Position numbers and translations under genes: made by a program
Notes under the pieces: generated by a model
What the model saw: only the letters and a program-made list of their open reading frames with translations
Told to the model about the DNA's origin: nothing
Database searches by the model: none
NCBI GenBank assembly: GCA_002104935.1
Contig: MCGT01000011.1
Location: 62,001 to 126,000, forward strand
Source of the DNA: Hesseltinella vesiculosa
Lineage: Eukaryota > Mucoromycota > Mucoromycetes > Mucorales > Cunninghamellaceae
DNA: 64,000 bases
Reading direction: 5' to 3'
In this document: positions 1-12,000 of the stretch, in pieces
How positions within the stretch are numbered: position 1 is the stretch's first letter
Layout: each line of letters opens with the position of its first letter

Positions 1-3000
1 GCCACCGACTACTTACTAACCCGCTTCAAGCTCGACACAAAGACCACTTTGGCCGACCTTGCCCCATCTTGCATCGAAGAGTCTGCCCCTATCCTCCTGA
101 AGATGGCCCTCGTCAAGGCATGCCTGGTCATTGCCGAAGAAGAAAATCGCCTGCCTTGGAACCCCAGCCTAGAAAATATGTATGACCCCCTGTGCTCCAT
201 CATCCGCACCCTGTTCATCCAAGTGGCTGCCTCCGAACTCCCCACTGTCGGTCAACCTGTGCGCTCCAAACAACTAAAAACCATTGAATTGTTGCAAGAT
301 ATTCTCAAATTGTACAAGGTCCATCCTCTTTTAGCATTGCTTGTAAGTTGGTGGGACCCAGAAAGGAAAGGATCAGAAGCTCACCTTTGCTTCTCCCTAA
401 TTTTTTTTTTTCAATCTACCAAGGGCGATGAGCCTGAGAAGAAAACCATCATGATGGTGTGGGTGGCCAATTTAGTACAACATCCCGATCCAATTGTGCG
501 CCAGTGCTCTGCCGATTGCCTAGCCAAGTTGCACAGCACCACCAACATTGCGCATTGGGGCCCTCCCGAAGCTCTCCTGCCCACCTTTTGGTCCATCTCT
601 TCTCAAATCACCTACTCTCTTGCTCGGCATACACTGGATGAACGGCTTCCCGAAGACAATGTCAAACAGGTCCTCTCCCTGTTGATCAAACTGTTCAAAA
701 CTCGTGTGGATTTCTTACGCAAAGCCTCCGTACGTCTCCTTTGTCTCCAATCAGACAATGACCTGTACTTGAAATGGACCAGAATCACTCACCTTTTTAT
801 ATATATTTTTTTTTTAATCATTTTTTTTTTTTTTTACGAAATCATTTAGCTTACGGCCGACAGCCCAGCCACCAAAGAACGATTGCAATCTGCTGTGACA
901 TTGGAAATTGCGTTACTGACCGCCCTTTGCTCACCCAGCCCCGACATCTGCTCTGACGCTTTGCGCTGTCTTGGGTATCTTTGTGAAGAATCCGAATTCA
1001 CAAACGATGACGATGATCAGCAGTTCTTGGAAATCACTTACCTGGGCAACCTTCCAGTCTATTTTGAACTGACTTCAGAAGAAGCTGTGTTTTTGGGTCG
1101 CAAGGCACAACAGAAACGCATCCGTAAAATCCTCCATCGTGTACGAGTGCCTTCGCCTGGTAACCTGGCCGCTTGGGAGGAAGTGTGGAAACGCTGGAAG
1201 GCCTTGACCAATTACGTACGCCAAATCGATGATTATCCTGGCCTGCACCCCTCTGGCTCCGCCGGTCTCCAATCTCCTACCAACCCTGCCAGCAGTCTTC
1301 ACCATGGCTCCTCCACCTTGGCCTCCGGCACCACCAGCACCTTGACCTCCAGCTCTTCCGGCAACGACACCTCCGCCTTGATCGGCCCCAAAAGCCCCGT
1401 CAGCGCGAGTATGCCAACCGTCGCTGGAAGTGGATCCAGCTTGCTCAAAGACCGTGGCATTAGTCGTGGCGCATCGGACGACGACAAGCCTACGGAATGG
1501 CAAAATTACACCGGTTTCCTTTGCTCGCTTGGCGTGTGTGGTGTGGTGGAACAAGATGGCCCATTGGCCAACAGCAATCGTCTTTCCGATAACTCAGCCT
1601 CCAACGGCGGCGGCAGCACCACCAGCAGCAACCACAATTACGCTTCCTTAATCCCCAGCGAACCCTGGATGATGGTCAACCGCTTCATGGAAGACATGAC
1701 CGACCTGCTCATTTCCGACCAAGCCTTTATTCGCGAAACCGTCAAAGACGCTCTCGGCAATGACTTGTCACCGGCCTTGTACGCCATTCTCTTCCGCCAC
1801 TTGACCGCCCGCACATCCGCGCTCTTCTCCACACCCTCATCGCCTACAGCTTCCACCAACACCAAGAAGCAGCCCATTTGCACGACGCAAAACACCCTCT
1901 TTGTCGAACAATCCGCCTCTGTGTTGCGCCTCATTCTTGAACGCCTGGTACATGCCTCAGACACCTTGATGAACATCGAGTTCGGGTCCTTTCTCCTTCA
2001 ATTCTCCCGCTATGTCAATGCCTTACCAAGCAATTATCAGGCTCTCCGCATCAAAATCCGGATGTGTCAGCTCATCGACGCCTGTATGGCGAAAATGCAG
2101 CAAATCGTTGTGGGAAACGAAACTCATTTACGCAATCAATTGCTAAGCATCATCAAGGGCTGGACCAGTGATGCCGATTTCAAATCCTTGGCTAATTCTA
2201 CCACCCAAAATGACAAGTTGCAACTTGAGCTTGATCAAGCCTGTCTTAAAGCCATGGTTGGCTTGCTGCACCATTTGCCCCTGCAGACTCTTACCCCTGT
2301 CCGCAGTACGGATACTTTCCACATGAAGAGCCGTCTCTTTTACGACTATTTCGAATTCTTCCTAAAGATCCTCTCTTCCTGTCGCCAATACGAGGTAAGC
2401 AAAAGAAAGGGCGCCAGCGCGAACGAAAAAAAAAAAAAAAAAGAGGGGGGGGGGCGGTATCTCACCAGCCATTTGCCTCTGTGTAGAATAAGCACAGCTC
2501 TCATGACAAGAACCCAGCAGTGGTAAGGAACAAGATGCATCACACGCTGGATTTTTGGTATCTGACATTTTTAATGTTGCACAGGATCTATTGCATTTGA
2601 AAAACCATACCGTCGCAGCCATGACCAACATGCTTAGTGCTAACATCGACGCAGGACTCAAGTTTTCTTTGGCAATGGGCTACCACGAAGATCCAAGCAC
2701 TCGCTCTGCCTTTATTCAAGTACTGACCAACATTCTCAATCAAGGGGTAGAACTCGACACTCTAGCCGACAATGTCACGACCAGCCTTTATGACAAACTC
2801 ATCGACGTAAGTACCTTGCACATGGCCTATTTATTACATGCACCCGCTCATCATGTTGTCCCTATAGATGCTGGTTGGCCCTGATTTGGATGTCGCCTTG
2901 TCCTTGTGTGAAGTGTGCCCATCCATGGATTCGTCTGGCCTGGTGGACGTGCTACTGGCTTGTTTCGAAACCAGACGCCGTGAATTGCCATTTATGAAAG

Positions 3001-6000
3001 CAGTGATTGAACGTGAAGTCGAGACGACCGAGCAAGAAGCAACGTTGCTGCGTGGGACCACAATCGGGATCAAATTCATCTCCATGTTTGCCAAAACCAT
3101 GTGTATTGATTATGTGCGTCAAACCATCCAGCCGGTGTTGGAGACCATCAATAGCTGGCCTGCTGAAGACACCACTTACGAGTTGGACCCCCAAAAACTC
3201 TCATCCACAGAGGATTTAACGCGCAACCGCAACAACGTCGTGCGTTCCACAGAAATGCTCTTGGACGCCATCTGCTCCTCAAGCAATAATGCCCCTAGGT
3301 AAGACGCCCTCATCGGACCCACGCCAGTGACTCAGCTCATCATTTTGTCATATTTAGGAAATTCCGCCAAGAATTGAGCCTGATTGTTGAGGCTGTGAAG
3401 AAACGCTTCCCCGAGTCCAAGTACACGGCCGTGGGCGGCGTGGTGATCTTGCGTTTGTTTGGCCCATCCATTGTGTCACCTGAGCACGCCGGGTTTGCCA
3501 AATCCGCCATCCCCAAGTCCTTAAATGTCCGTAAATTGTTGCTGCAAGCTACGCGTGTGATCCAGAACTTGGCCAACAACGTCCTCTTCGGCTCCAAGGA
3601 AACCCACATGATTGTGCTCAATGACTTTTTGACCAGCAACATCTACCGCGTCACCAGCTTCTTGCGCGAAATCTCAGCACCCTCCACCTCACCCTCTGAC
3701 ACCAATGACTCTCCCAATCTAATCTATATGGACCAGACCGGCTACATCCGCATCCACCGCTACCTGTCTGAAAACATAGAGCGGATCACGCACGACCTGG
3801 CTTCCCGTCGTAGCCGTAGCGGTTCCATCGCGCAATCACAGTCCCTATTGGAAGTGAAGCGCACCATGGACCGCATGTCCAACTTGCTCGCTCAGCTCGG
3901 TCAGCCTGCCGAACTCTCAGATATGGCCCTTACTCACACGCGCGGCAACACCGCCAAGGATCAACAGCTCTTGGAATTCATGAAACGCTCAGCTCACCGT
4001 GATTTCTCAGCCTACTCCTCCAGTAACTTTTTCTACCTTGGTGACAAGTCGCGTGCTGGCCATCCCATCTTCTACTTGGTGTCTCGAAATGTCGATTCAG
4101 AAAATATGGATTTTGAAGTCGCCACCACCTACATGCTACGCGTAAGCTGATCCATTCCGCCTAGCGGGAACCTCTCGAAAAGGAGTAGCACTCTTACATC
4201 CAATATTTTTCCCTTTGTAGGTCATGGAGCCTCACCTCTCCAATCCATTTGAAATCCTGTTTGATCTTACATATCTGGATGGCGTGTGCGAAATCCCAGT
4301 GCATTGGACAGCTTACTTTTTCCAGCTGATCGGCAACTACATGGCCGATTATTTGGTGACCATCTATCTACACAACCCCAACTTCCACTTCCGCTCTTAC
4401 ATCCGCCGATTCCCTCGACCTTTACTCAACATGCTCGTCAAAAAGGTCATCTTCACCACAAGCATCGATGATCTTTCCCAGTATGTCTCCCCATCGAACA
4501 TCCGCCTGCCAAAATACACAAGTAAGCAAACCCCCCAGGCCCTGCCTATCACTGAAGCTCAATTTTTTTTTTCTTCCAGTCGATCTCGATGCCGAACAAT
4601 ATACCATCTTCCAAAACGTGACCCGCCAAACTAACCTCAAATCTTCGTTGCCTGTCTCTGTGAGAATTAGCAATGAACATGTCGTCATCTTAACGGTAAA
4701 CGACAATACCCCCCCCAGAGGAAAGTGCCATGTTACTGATGCCTTTTCCGTTGACTCAAATCTAGAACCGCCCAGTCGATTTGGTGCCTGGTTTGAATAC
4801 AGTGATCAAAGATTGTATGCATATTTCAAACATAGAAGACATGAAGGGATTACCTTCGAGCAAACAAGATGGCTCAGGGGATATCTCGTTCAAATATGAG
4901 CATGGCAAAGCACCTATGATTCTCTCAAGTAACAAGCGCGATGCAATGCTTGCGGTAAGCCTCAGGGGAAAAAAAAATCGTGCCCCAGTTCTAATTTCTT
5001 CTCTGACCATGAAATAGCTCATTCGATACAACAAGCAAAATTATGAACGCACCATGCCAGGTGGTATTCACGAGCGACCAATGCGCCCTAGCGATGTGCC
5101 TGGCCGTCTGCTGAGTATGGCCCTATTAAACATTGGCAATGATGACCCTGGTATCCGACTGGCTGCTTACAACTTGCTGCATGCTCTGGGCGTGACCTTT
5201 CATCTGGATATGGCCAACCAGCTCCTCAACGCGCTCGATCTTTGTATTCCTGCCAACAGCACCGAGTTCTTGGTCACCATCAGTGAACGCATTGCCTCTT
5301 CAGAGCAGCAACTCACCCTTGATTTCCTCAGCGAATGCTTGATCGGCTTCCACAAATCAAGCGTGCCTATGCGCCAGTTATGCTTGGATTACATGGCACC
5401 TTGGCTGCGCAACCTGGCCCTGTACACTCGTCCGAACCAAGATGATCATAACAAAAACTACACCAAGACCAAGGACGTCATCCGCCTGCTCATTGAGCTG
5501 ACCGTCAGCTATCCCGATGTAATTAATACAGCTTTGTCTTATGAAGCAATTGCCAGGCGCTTACCGTATTTTTTTTCCCTTTTTTTTTTTTCCCGCAGAT
5601 GTACAAACATATACAAGCCAAGGTGTGGAAGGTGGTTGCCAATGTCGATGAACTGATCAACTTGATCTTGGATTCGTTTATTCAATTTGCTGTCGAGCAT
5701 GATGTCGGATCTCCTCAAGCCGAAGCCATGGCCGACACTTTTGTGACACTGTCCAGCGTGACCGTGCGCGGTAAAGTCATCAGCCGCTTACGCAAGGTAA
5801 GAAGGGGGAGCTGGGCAAGGATAATTCGTCAACTTCATCTTCCATCTCTTTATTCAGGTGTTGCAATGCACTTCCTTACGACCTTGTCGACAGCTGACCG
5901 ATCACCCGGCTTGGAAGGAAGTGAGCATTTTGCTACGATTTGTGCTGATGCTGTCGTTTAACAATGTCGGTCCTGTCAAGCCATACCTGCCTGAACTGTT

Positions 6001-7725
6001 CCATATTGTTTCGCTGCTGGTCGGCACCGGCTCGACCATGATGCGTGCTTCAGTTCACGAATTGGTCGTTAATATCATTCACACACTTTGCACAACCGCT
6101 CCTTTGACCGATGACAATGTACAGAAACTCCACTTTATCCTCGGCGAAGTTTGCGAGCCCAAGAACCGCATTTACTTTGGCCTGACCAAGAATCACGCTA
6201 GTGCCTTTACCATCACCCCAGAAACAATGGCCTTACGCACCGATCGCATGGACCTGACATCCCTGGAAAGCCTTGTCCGCCTGCTCTTGGAAGCTGTTTA
6301 CTTTGGCTCACCCTCTGTTGGTTAGTCCCATGGCGAATGAGGAGGGGAAAAAAAAGCGGCCAGCACCCGACTCACTCATCTTTTTTTTTTTTTTTTTTTT
6401 TTTTTATTCTAGACATCGCCAATACGTGGCGCGCTCGATGGATGAGCTTGATTACAAGCACTGCCTTCCAGTTCAACCCTGCGATCCAACCCCGAGCCTT
6501 TGTTGCTCTCGGCTGCCTGTCGACAGACGAAGTCGATGACGACCTCGTGTACCAGATCCTTGTGGCCCTGCGTGGTGCTCTGGCGATATTCAACGAAACC
6601 GACGCCAACCTGATCATTAGCATCATGATGTGTCTCAGCAACATCATCGACCATATGCCATCCTCCTCCCGCTACCTTCGCCCCTTGTTCTGGCTAGCGC
6701 TTGCCATGGTGCAAATGAACCATCCCCCAACATTTGGTCCAGCTGTGCGCTTTCTGCAATCGGTGCTGCGTGCGCTCGACAGTCACAAGGTGTTCGACAA
6801 CCAATCCATGGCCTCCGTTTTGCTACAAGAACGTGAACCTCTTGCTGACATTTGCCGTGAACTAGATAATGCCAATGACGTCAGCTTTGACACCCATTTC
6901 TCGTTTGCCATTGCTGGCATCCTGTTCCGTGGCCTCCAAGCAGTTCAGATCTCCTCGCTGAATGGTCGTACAGGTGGCAGTGGTGGTGCAGGCGCAACTA
7001 CGAGTTCGGGCGGTGCTAGTGTCATGGGTGCTGATCCCGACAGCGACCGAGAAAGTGTGTACCAATGCCTGACTCTGTTTTTGGAAATCGATTGCAAACG
7101 AAGTCTGGAACAGCAGCTGCTTGTGGAAGCCAAATCACTGGGCTACTTGGCTAGCTTGCTACCTCTTGCTGCAAGAAACAATGCTCTCCGTGAGCTTCTG
7201 GGTTTGGCAGGAATCAACGAGGTGGATTTGGACAACATCGACTTGGACACGAAACACCCTGCGAATCAGGACTTTACAGGCGCCTTGACGGGTCAAGTAC
7301 GCTTGTTTGATACATTAGAGATTCCTGACAACACCACGGCCCTCCTACTCGTCTCATTTTTAGTTAACCTGCTCAACACGACCGAGAACGAATACGAGCG
7401 GCTGTTCCTGTACCGTATCTTATCCGACGCCTCTGTTGCCATCCCCGAGGTCTTTTCTCTCGTATATGACTCCCTCCTCCCCAAGATGAATCAAGTCGCC
7501 ATCAGCAGTCAAAACATTGCCATCATTGACGCTGTCAAGGGCATCTTGATGACCGCCTGTTCTGAGCCCTCTTTTTACCAGCCCCCTGGTCGCAAGAGTC
7601 AAAACGCATACTTGAATGACCTTGGTTTCTCTTGTTTGGCAGACCCTAACTTTGGTGCTGCCAACATCAACCCCTCCAGCAACGCCCAGCATGTCAGTGT
7701 ATTATTAGAACGCATCACCGAGTGA
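1..7725 (+). CDS. NF1/IRA: Neurofibromin/IRA-type Ras GTPase-activating protein, 5' truncated by window edge
   Basis: This protein accelerates GTP hydrolysis by Ras, down-regulating Ras-cAMP signalling at membranes. Fourteen exons join in frame (1-342, 424-729, 850-2394, 2487-2522, 2585-2806, 2868-3298, 3358-4141, 4221-4521, 4580-4695, 4766-4954, 5018-5518, 5599-5796, 5858-6320, 6413-7725), giving 2248 codons and a TGA stop. The visible RasGAP domain has the arginine-finger segment LLRGTTIGIKF (Arg at local residue 879) and an FLR-like block ILRLFGPSIVSPEHAGF (Arg 993). A Sec14/CRAL-TRIO-like block starts near local residue 1170 (FYLGDKSRAGHPIFY), followed by the PH-like region and long helical repeats. 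The order GAP-Sec14-PH-HEAT is diagnostic of neurofibromin rather than other RasGAPs. A Ser/Gly/Thr-rich linker lies near nt 1250-1460. The N-terminus is outside the window; human NF1 is about 2800 aa. Confidence 0.93.
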
Positions 7726-8057
7726 TTTTCTCCTGTTTTTTCTTCTTTGTCACCTTTTTTTTTGATGCTCCTCACCTTTTACATAATCTTCTTTTTTTCT
7801 TTGTTTGCCTATCCCTACTACGTACTCCATATTAAATTTTTTCTTTGATCACCTGGTTCATTATGATGGTGCTGCGCAAGTGAATGCCGTCAATAAAATT
7901 GCGCGAGAAGAAAAGCCAAGTGCACGCGAGCACAGTAGCTTTTACGTGTATGGTCGTCTGCCTCAAGCTCTTCCCTCCTCTGCCTGAGGAAGCCGTAGTA
8001 TTGATCAAGGTCATTTCTTTATTAATCTGTACTGATATGAAAATGTACAAGTGATTT
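7726..8057. other. 3' flank of the RasGAP gene
   Basis: This is AT-rich, T-tract-rich sequence after the stop codon, with no credible coding sequence. It probably holds the 3' UTR and the start of the mobile-element interval. Confidence 0.5.
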
Positions 8058-8430
8058 TATTTAGACCAATTTTTCAATGTGATTTTTGATCAGATCGCCC
8101 AGGGGTCCCCTTGCGAAAATGGCTAATTTTTCATTATTTTTAGCGGAGGAATCGGCAATGCAAAAACGAACCTGGTCATAAGTTGGCTGAGCGACCTTCA
8201 CCAATCGATATGATTTTTTCAGTACCATCGTCATTCATGTATTTACACACCCATAAGAAATTTCAGATCAATCGGGCCAACTCGAAATCGCTGTGCAGTG
8301 TTTGCTTTTTTTTTTTTTTTTCGAAACGAAAATGAAGGTAGACCAATTCAATCTCCGGAGAGGGTTCAATTCCTAGTCTGTGCACGCATGGTAGTTTCGC
8401 ATCAACCTTTCATCACTATTCTCTGCCGGA
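8058..8430 (+). repeat. Dispersed repeat family, copy 1
   Basis: This unit contains the core CAGGGGTCCCCTTGCGAAAA, then GTTGGCTGAGCGACCTTCACC, a 'tttttcagtaccatcgtcattcatg' type segment and a T-run after 'gcagtgtttgc'. The same succession of blocks recurs, diverged, at 10826-11130 (+), about 49560-49800 (+, partial), 50880-51150 (+), 51200-51435 (-) and 34290-34650 (-). The family is not coding. Its class is unknown; it could be the end sequence of a DNA transposon or a short non-autonomous element. Confidence 0.75.
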
Positions 8431-8716
8431 AAGGCTTGAAAATTTTAATCATACAGTCAATACATTTAAACTTATAGTTTGATAAAGTTATAACTTGTAT
8501 TTTTGCTGACACTGAGACGTTGCACAGGGCTTAAGCATGGTTACGCTCAGCCGATAGTGAAAAAAACTTGTAACTTTTAGTTTTCTGTGATGGATAATTA
8601 AATCTCCGAATTCCTAATATAATTTTTTTTTTTGAGTCGTGGCTTTCTTTTGCCCCTTTTTTCATTTCTTGTGGTTTTTATGGTAAAACAAATAAAAAAG
8701 AGCAGGCAGAATTGGC

Positions 8717-9711
8717 TGCGATGACAATTTTAACATCGGTGTTTAAAACCCCCCAAAAAAGATGTCAGTTCTATGAACTACCCACGCGCAGAAAAAAAAA
8801 ACATGGCGATGGTATACAAAGGTACAAAAGGTTTCGAAAAAAAAAATTGAAGGCGCAAAACATACTGTACTCTCCCAGAAAAAATCTGAATGGAAAAACG
8901 ATGCACAAAAAAAAAAACTGCACTAGTTCACTTGGATTAAGCTTGTGAATGTTGTTTTGAGGACAGAGTGCGCTCATCTCGAAAAAAAAAATTGGTCTCC
9001 AGGACACGCGTGAAAACCGTCAAAGTCTGAAAAAGCAATTGCGGGGACGGGAACCAAGTCATCCCGGGTTCGAAAAAAAACCCATATTTAGACATGGCAA
9101 GAAAAGTGTAATGTTTAAGCAAATACTTGCCTTCAAAGGGAATGAAAATAATTGTGAGCGATATATTTTTCTTTATATGGGTGATGGATTTTTTGAAAAT
9201 ATACTTTCTAAAAAAGTAGCAATTATACTTTTTAGGAAAGTATATTTTCAAAAAATCCATCACCCATATAAAGAAAAATATATCGCTCACAATTATTTTC
9301 ATTCCCTTTGAAGGCAAGTATTTGCTTAAACATTACACTTTTCTTGCCATGTCTAAATATGGGTTTTTTTTCGAACCCGGGATGACTTGGTTCCCGTCCC
9401 CGCAATTGCTTTTTCAGACTTTGACGGTTTTCACGCGTGTCCTGGAGACCAATTTTTTTTTTCGAGATGAGCGCACTCTGTCCTCAAAACAACATTCACA
9501 AGCTTAATCCAAGTGAACTAGTGCAGTTTTTTTTTTGTGCATCGTTTTTCCTTTCAGATTTTTTCTAGGAGAGTATTTACACCTTTCAAAATCTTCTGTA
9601 CCTTTTTATACCATCGCCATGTTTTTTATTTTCTGCGCGCAGGTACAGTGGTTGACTAGATGGTTCATACGATCTGACATCAATTTTGGCTTTTAAACAC
9701 CGATGTTAAAA
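8717..9711. repeat. ~1-kb palindrome (two ~495-bp inverted arms)
   Basis: The sequence from about 8717 to 9215 reads as the reverse complement of about 9216-9711. The centre lies near 9216 in an AT-rich segment where 'atggattttttgaaaata' meets its complement. The inner ~300 bp of each arm looks essentially identical. The outer parts, including the shared block 'aattttaacatcggtgttt', have diverged with small indels. The palindrome sits directly upstream of transposase-derived sequence and probably arose inside that element. Confidence 0.88.
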
Positions 9712-9717
9712 TTGCTA

Positions 9718-10588
9718 CCATCAGCCCTATGGACATACTGGTAACTGGGCTTACGGAAAACAAAAAGCCTGGATTACTAGTGATGTGTTCCGGCACTGCG
9801 TTGTGGAAATATGTTCAAAAATTGACAAAAGACACCGTGGTCAAAAATGCTTCCTCGTCTTGGACAATGCTCCAACTCAAAAAATCGATGATGAGCTGAA
9901 AAAGTGTCTTGGAAATGTAGAAATAAATATTTTTACCTCTTACAGTAACACGGCCAGTCAGTACTAGCATGTCCTTCGCGCTGCAGAAAGCCCTCTCAGC
10001 AAGAATATGAAAGGGAGTGACCTACCGTATAAAAAATCAATGCAAAGACAGCAATTTTCATTGCAATAATGGCGTGGAACAATGACACGTCCGCGGCCAT
10101 TAAGGACTGCTTCGTAAAAACGGGAATTTTTGAAACCTCCTCCGACGGTGCTAAGATCACTAGAACGCGAAGAAATGGCAAGCACTGAAAGCATGACTCA
10201 GTCAACGGATGCCACTATCGCAAGACTCAGAAGTGCCGGTCTCCCGAAAGGCATCATGGACGATATTGCCTCTGCCAGTGAAATTGACCATGACAGCTTA
10301 GCCTTCCCAGTGCACTGGGATACTGGCAAAGATGTTACAGTTAACGATTTGATGTTCTTATTCAACTTGGAGAACGACAATGCTGATGGTATCAGCCATG
10401 GTTTTGACATGAACACAGAAAATAAGCAATTGGAAGAAGTCGCTGGCACGGACGATGAGACATCAAACAAGGACCTTCATCACTTTTCCATGCTTGTCAA
10501 CAACAGTATAAATGCAATTCCATTCAACACTGAAACTGAAATGGAACTGTCTATTACTGTATATTGGGCAAAGTTGCCTCAGAACTAG
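9718..10588 (+). mobile_element. Degraded pogo/Tigger-like DDE transposase relic
   Basis: Conceptual translation, allowing frame breaks, gives KKAWITSDVFRHCVVEIC, then GQKCFLVLDNAPTQ. The latter matches the second catalytic Asp block (LxLDNAPxH type) of pogo/Tigger/jerky DDE transposases. After further breaks comes a WNNVTSAAIKDCFVKTGIF-type block, also typical of the family C-terminus, followed by an acidic tail open to 10588. Stops occur between the blocks and the first Asp and N-terminal DNA-binding region are missing, so the element cannot encode an intact enzyme. The flanking palindrome replaces where the upstream half would be. Confidence 0.8.
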
Positions 10589-10825
10589 AGTCAAGCATCA
10601 GAAGCAGTTCGAAGCAAAAAAAAGTTTCAGATTTTTTCCACCCTTCTGAGCCAAATAAAAACGGCACCGTGTCACTCTTTTTGGTCATACAAAGCATTAA
10701 GCCAAAACTATAACTTTTATTTTTTCGAAAATCCCAATCCATTTTTATAAGTTTAAATGATATTGACTGTAGTCATATCTCATCACTCTGTGCTCGTCTG
10801 CAAAATTTGGGGTGACCTAGCTTAG

Positions 10826-11130
10826 ACCAATTTTGCATTAAGATCAATTTTGCATTAAGATTTTTGATCCAATCACCTTGGGGTCCCCTGGCGAAAAAAG
10901 CTGATTTTTGCATTTTTTTAGCTGAGGGACCGCAGGCGTCAAAACGAACCTCAGCACAAGTTAGCTGGGTAACCTTTGCCAATTGACCTGATTTTTTCAG
11001 CACCATCACTATTCTTGCATTCACGCACCCTTACAAAATCTCACATCGATTTGATGACTCATATGTGCTGTGTGGCAAAGTCTTTTTTTTTTTCAAATCG
11101 AAGAAAAAGAAATTGAGGCTAAATTGAATT
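10826..11130 (+). repeat. Dispersed repeat family, copy 2
   Basis: It shares with copy 1 the core TTGGGGTCCCCTGGCGAAAA, the block GTTAGCTGGGTAACCTTTGCC and the T-run after a GTGTGGCAAAGTC segment, in the same orientation as copy 1. The two direct copies bracket the palindrome and the transposase relic. Confidence 0.72.
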
Positions 11131-12000
11131 TCCGCAAGCACCACCTTCAAAAGCCTACAGTGCAAGCTGCTGCAATGTGCCGATTTCTTTAATTTGGTCT
11201 GTCAAATCATTTTAAAAATGTAGATCAACGAATTGAGGAAATCTAGTATTAAATTGTATACTATATCTATCATGTGAGCGACCGATAAAGTCATGTAGGG
11301 TCGGTTGAGCAATATTGCTGGCCATCCTTTGATAAAAATGTGCGCTTTGATTTCTATTGTACACCAGTAACATCCAAAATTAAGAACATGTCATTCGTAA
11401 GGAACACTACCCCCGTAGCATGATGATGAATGCAAGTGTGTTAAAGTGGTTTGCCGGTATATCCACACAGACTGCCAAACTTGCAACTGCCAAGCAAGTA
11501 GACCTAATGCATCGGAGCTGATTGGTTCATGGTTGTGCTCAGGCCTACCTGCACAAACAAAAAAAAAAAAGCGGAAGGGGTTGTGTCACCAGGCACTCCC
11601 AATCCGTAAAAACGTTCTGCATTCTCACAATGGAAGCAGCGAATTTGCATCAATTGCATCTTTTCTCTTTTATTTTTAATAGCTTTAAATGACATGCTGC
11701 CAGCGGATCATAAATACCGTAGCAAACACTAATTTAGACTCGAGAATCGAGACCCAAGAAAAAAAAAAAGGCGGGGTGAACAATAAGAAAAGCAAAAAGC
11801 GACCCAAAATGGCAATGTCTTTTTTCTTGGAGTGCCCAATGCCCTGGAGTGGGACGTCATCACATGCAAAAGTAAAATCGGACTTGCAGTTGGATTGCCA
11901 AATTTGGTGGCGGCCTCCCCAACTTTTTTTATTTTTATTCTTTCGTTGATTTTCCAGGCCGTTCCTTTCCTCTCTTTTCCCAGCTTTTCCCCATTGTACA
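11131..12000. other. Intergenic, upstream of the OPI1-like gene
   Basis: No supported gene is visible. The interval contains A/T homopolymer runs and, just before 12001, a pyrimidine-rich stretch (11935-11990) that fits a fungal promoter/5' UTR for the next gene. Confidence 0.5.

Noticed and set aside
343..423. Treating 343-423 as coding because it is open and in frame
   Set aside because: It starts GTAAGT, ends after a T-run in AG, is 81 nt long, and the residues inserted would interrupt a conserved helical repeat. Intron is the better reading, although retention would not break the frame.
1075..1554. Gly-rich minus-strand frame opposite the RasGAP gene
   Set aside because: It is the antisense shadow of the Ser/Thr-rich linker in the verified RasGAP exon.
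8340..8410. tRNA-like B-box (GGTTCAATTCC) suggesting a tRNA-derived SINE
   Set aside because: No A-box or cloverleaf could be built at proper spacing, and the word is not preserved well in the other copies.
9030..9075. Possible tRNA T-arm (GGGTTCGAA) in the palindrome arm
   Set aside because: The following A-run destroys the stem and no acceptor or anticodon arms are present.
8937..9507. Mirror-image open frames of 60-126 codons in the 9-kb palindrome
   Set aside because: They are by-products of the palindrome with Phe/Lys runs from homopolymers and no recognisable domain.
8058..11130. The two repeat copies at 8.06 and 10.83 kb as terminal inverted repeats of the pogo element
   Set aside because: They are in the same orientation, whereas pogo-type elements have inverted ends, and the same repeat occurs alone at 34.3 kb.
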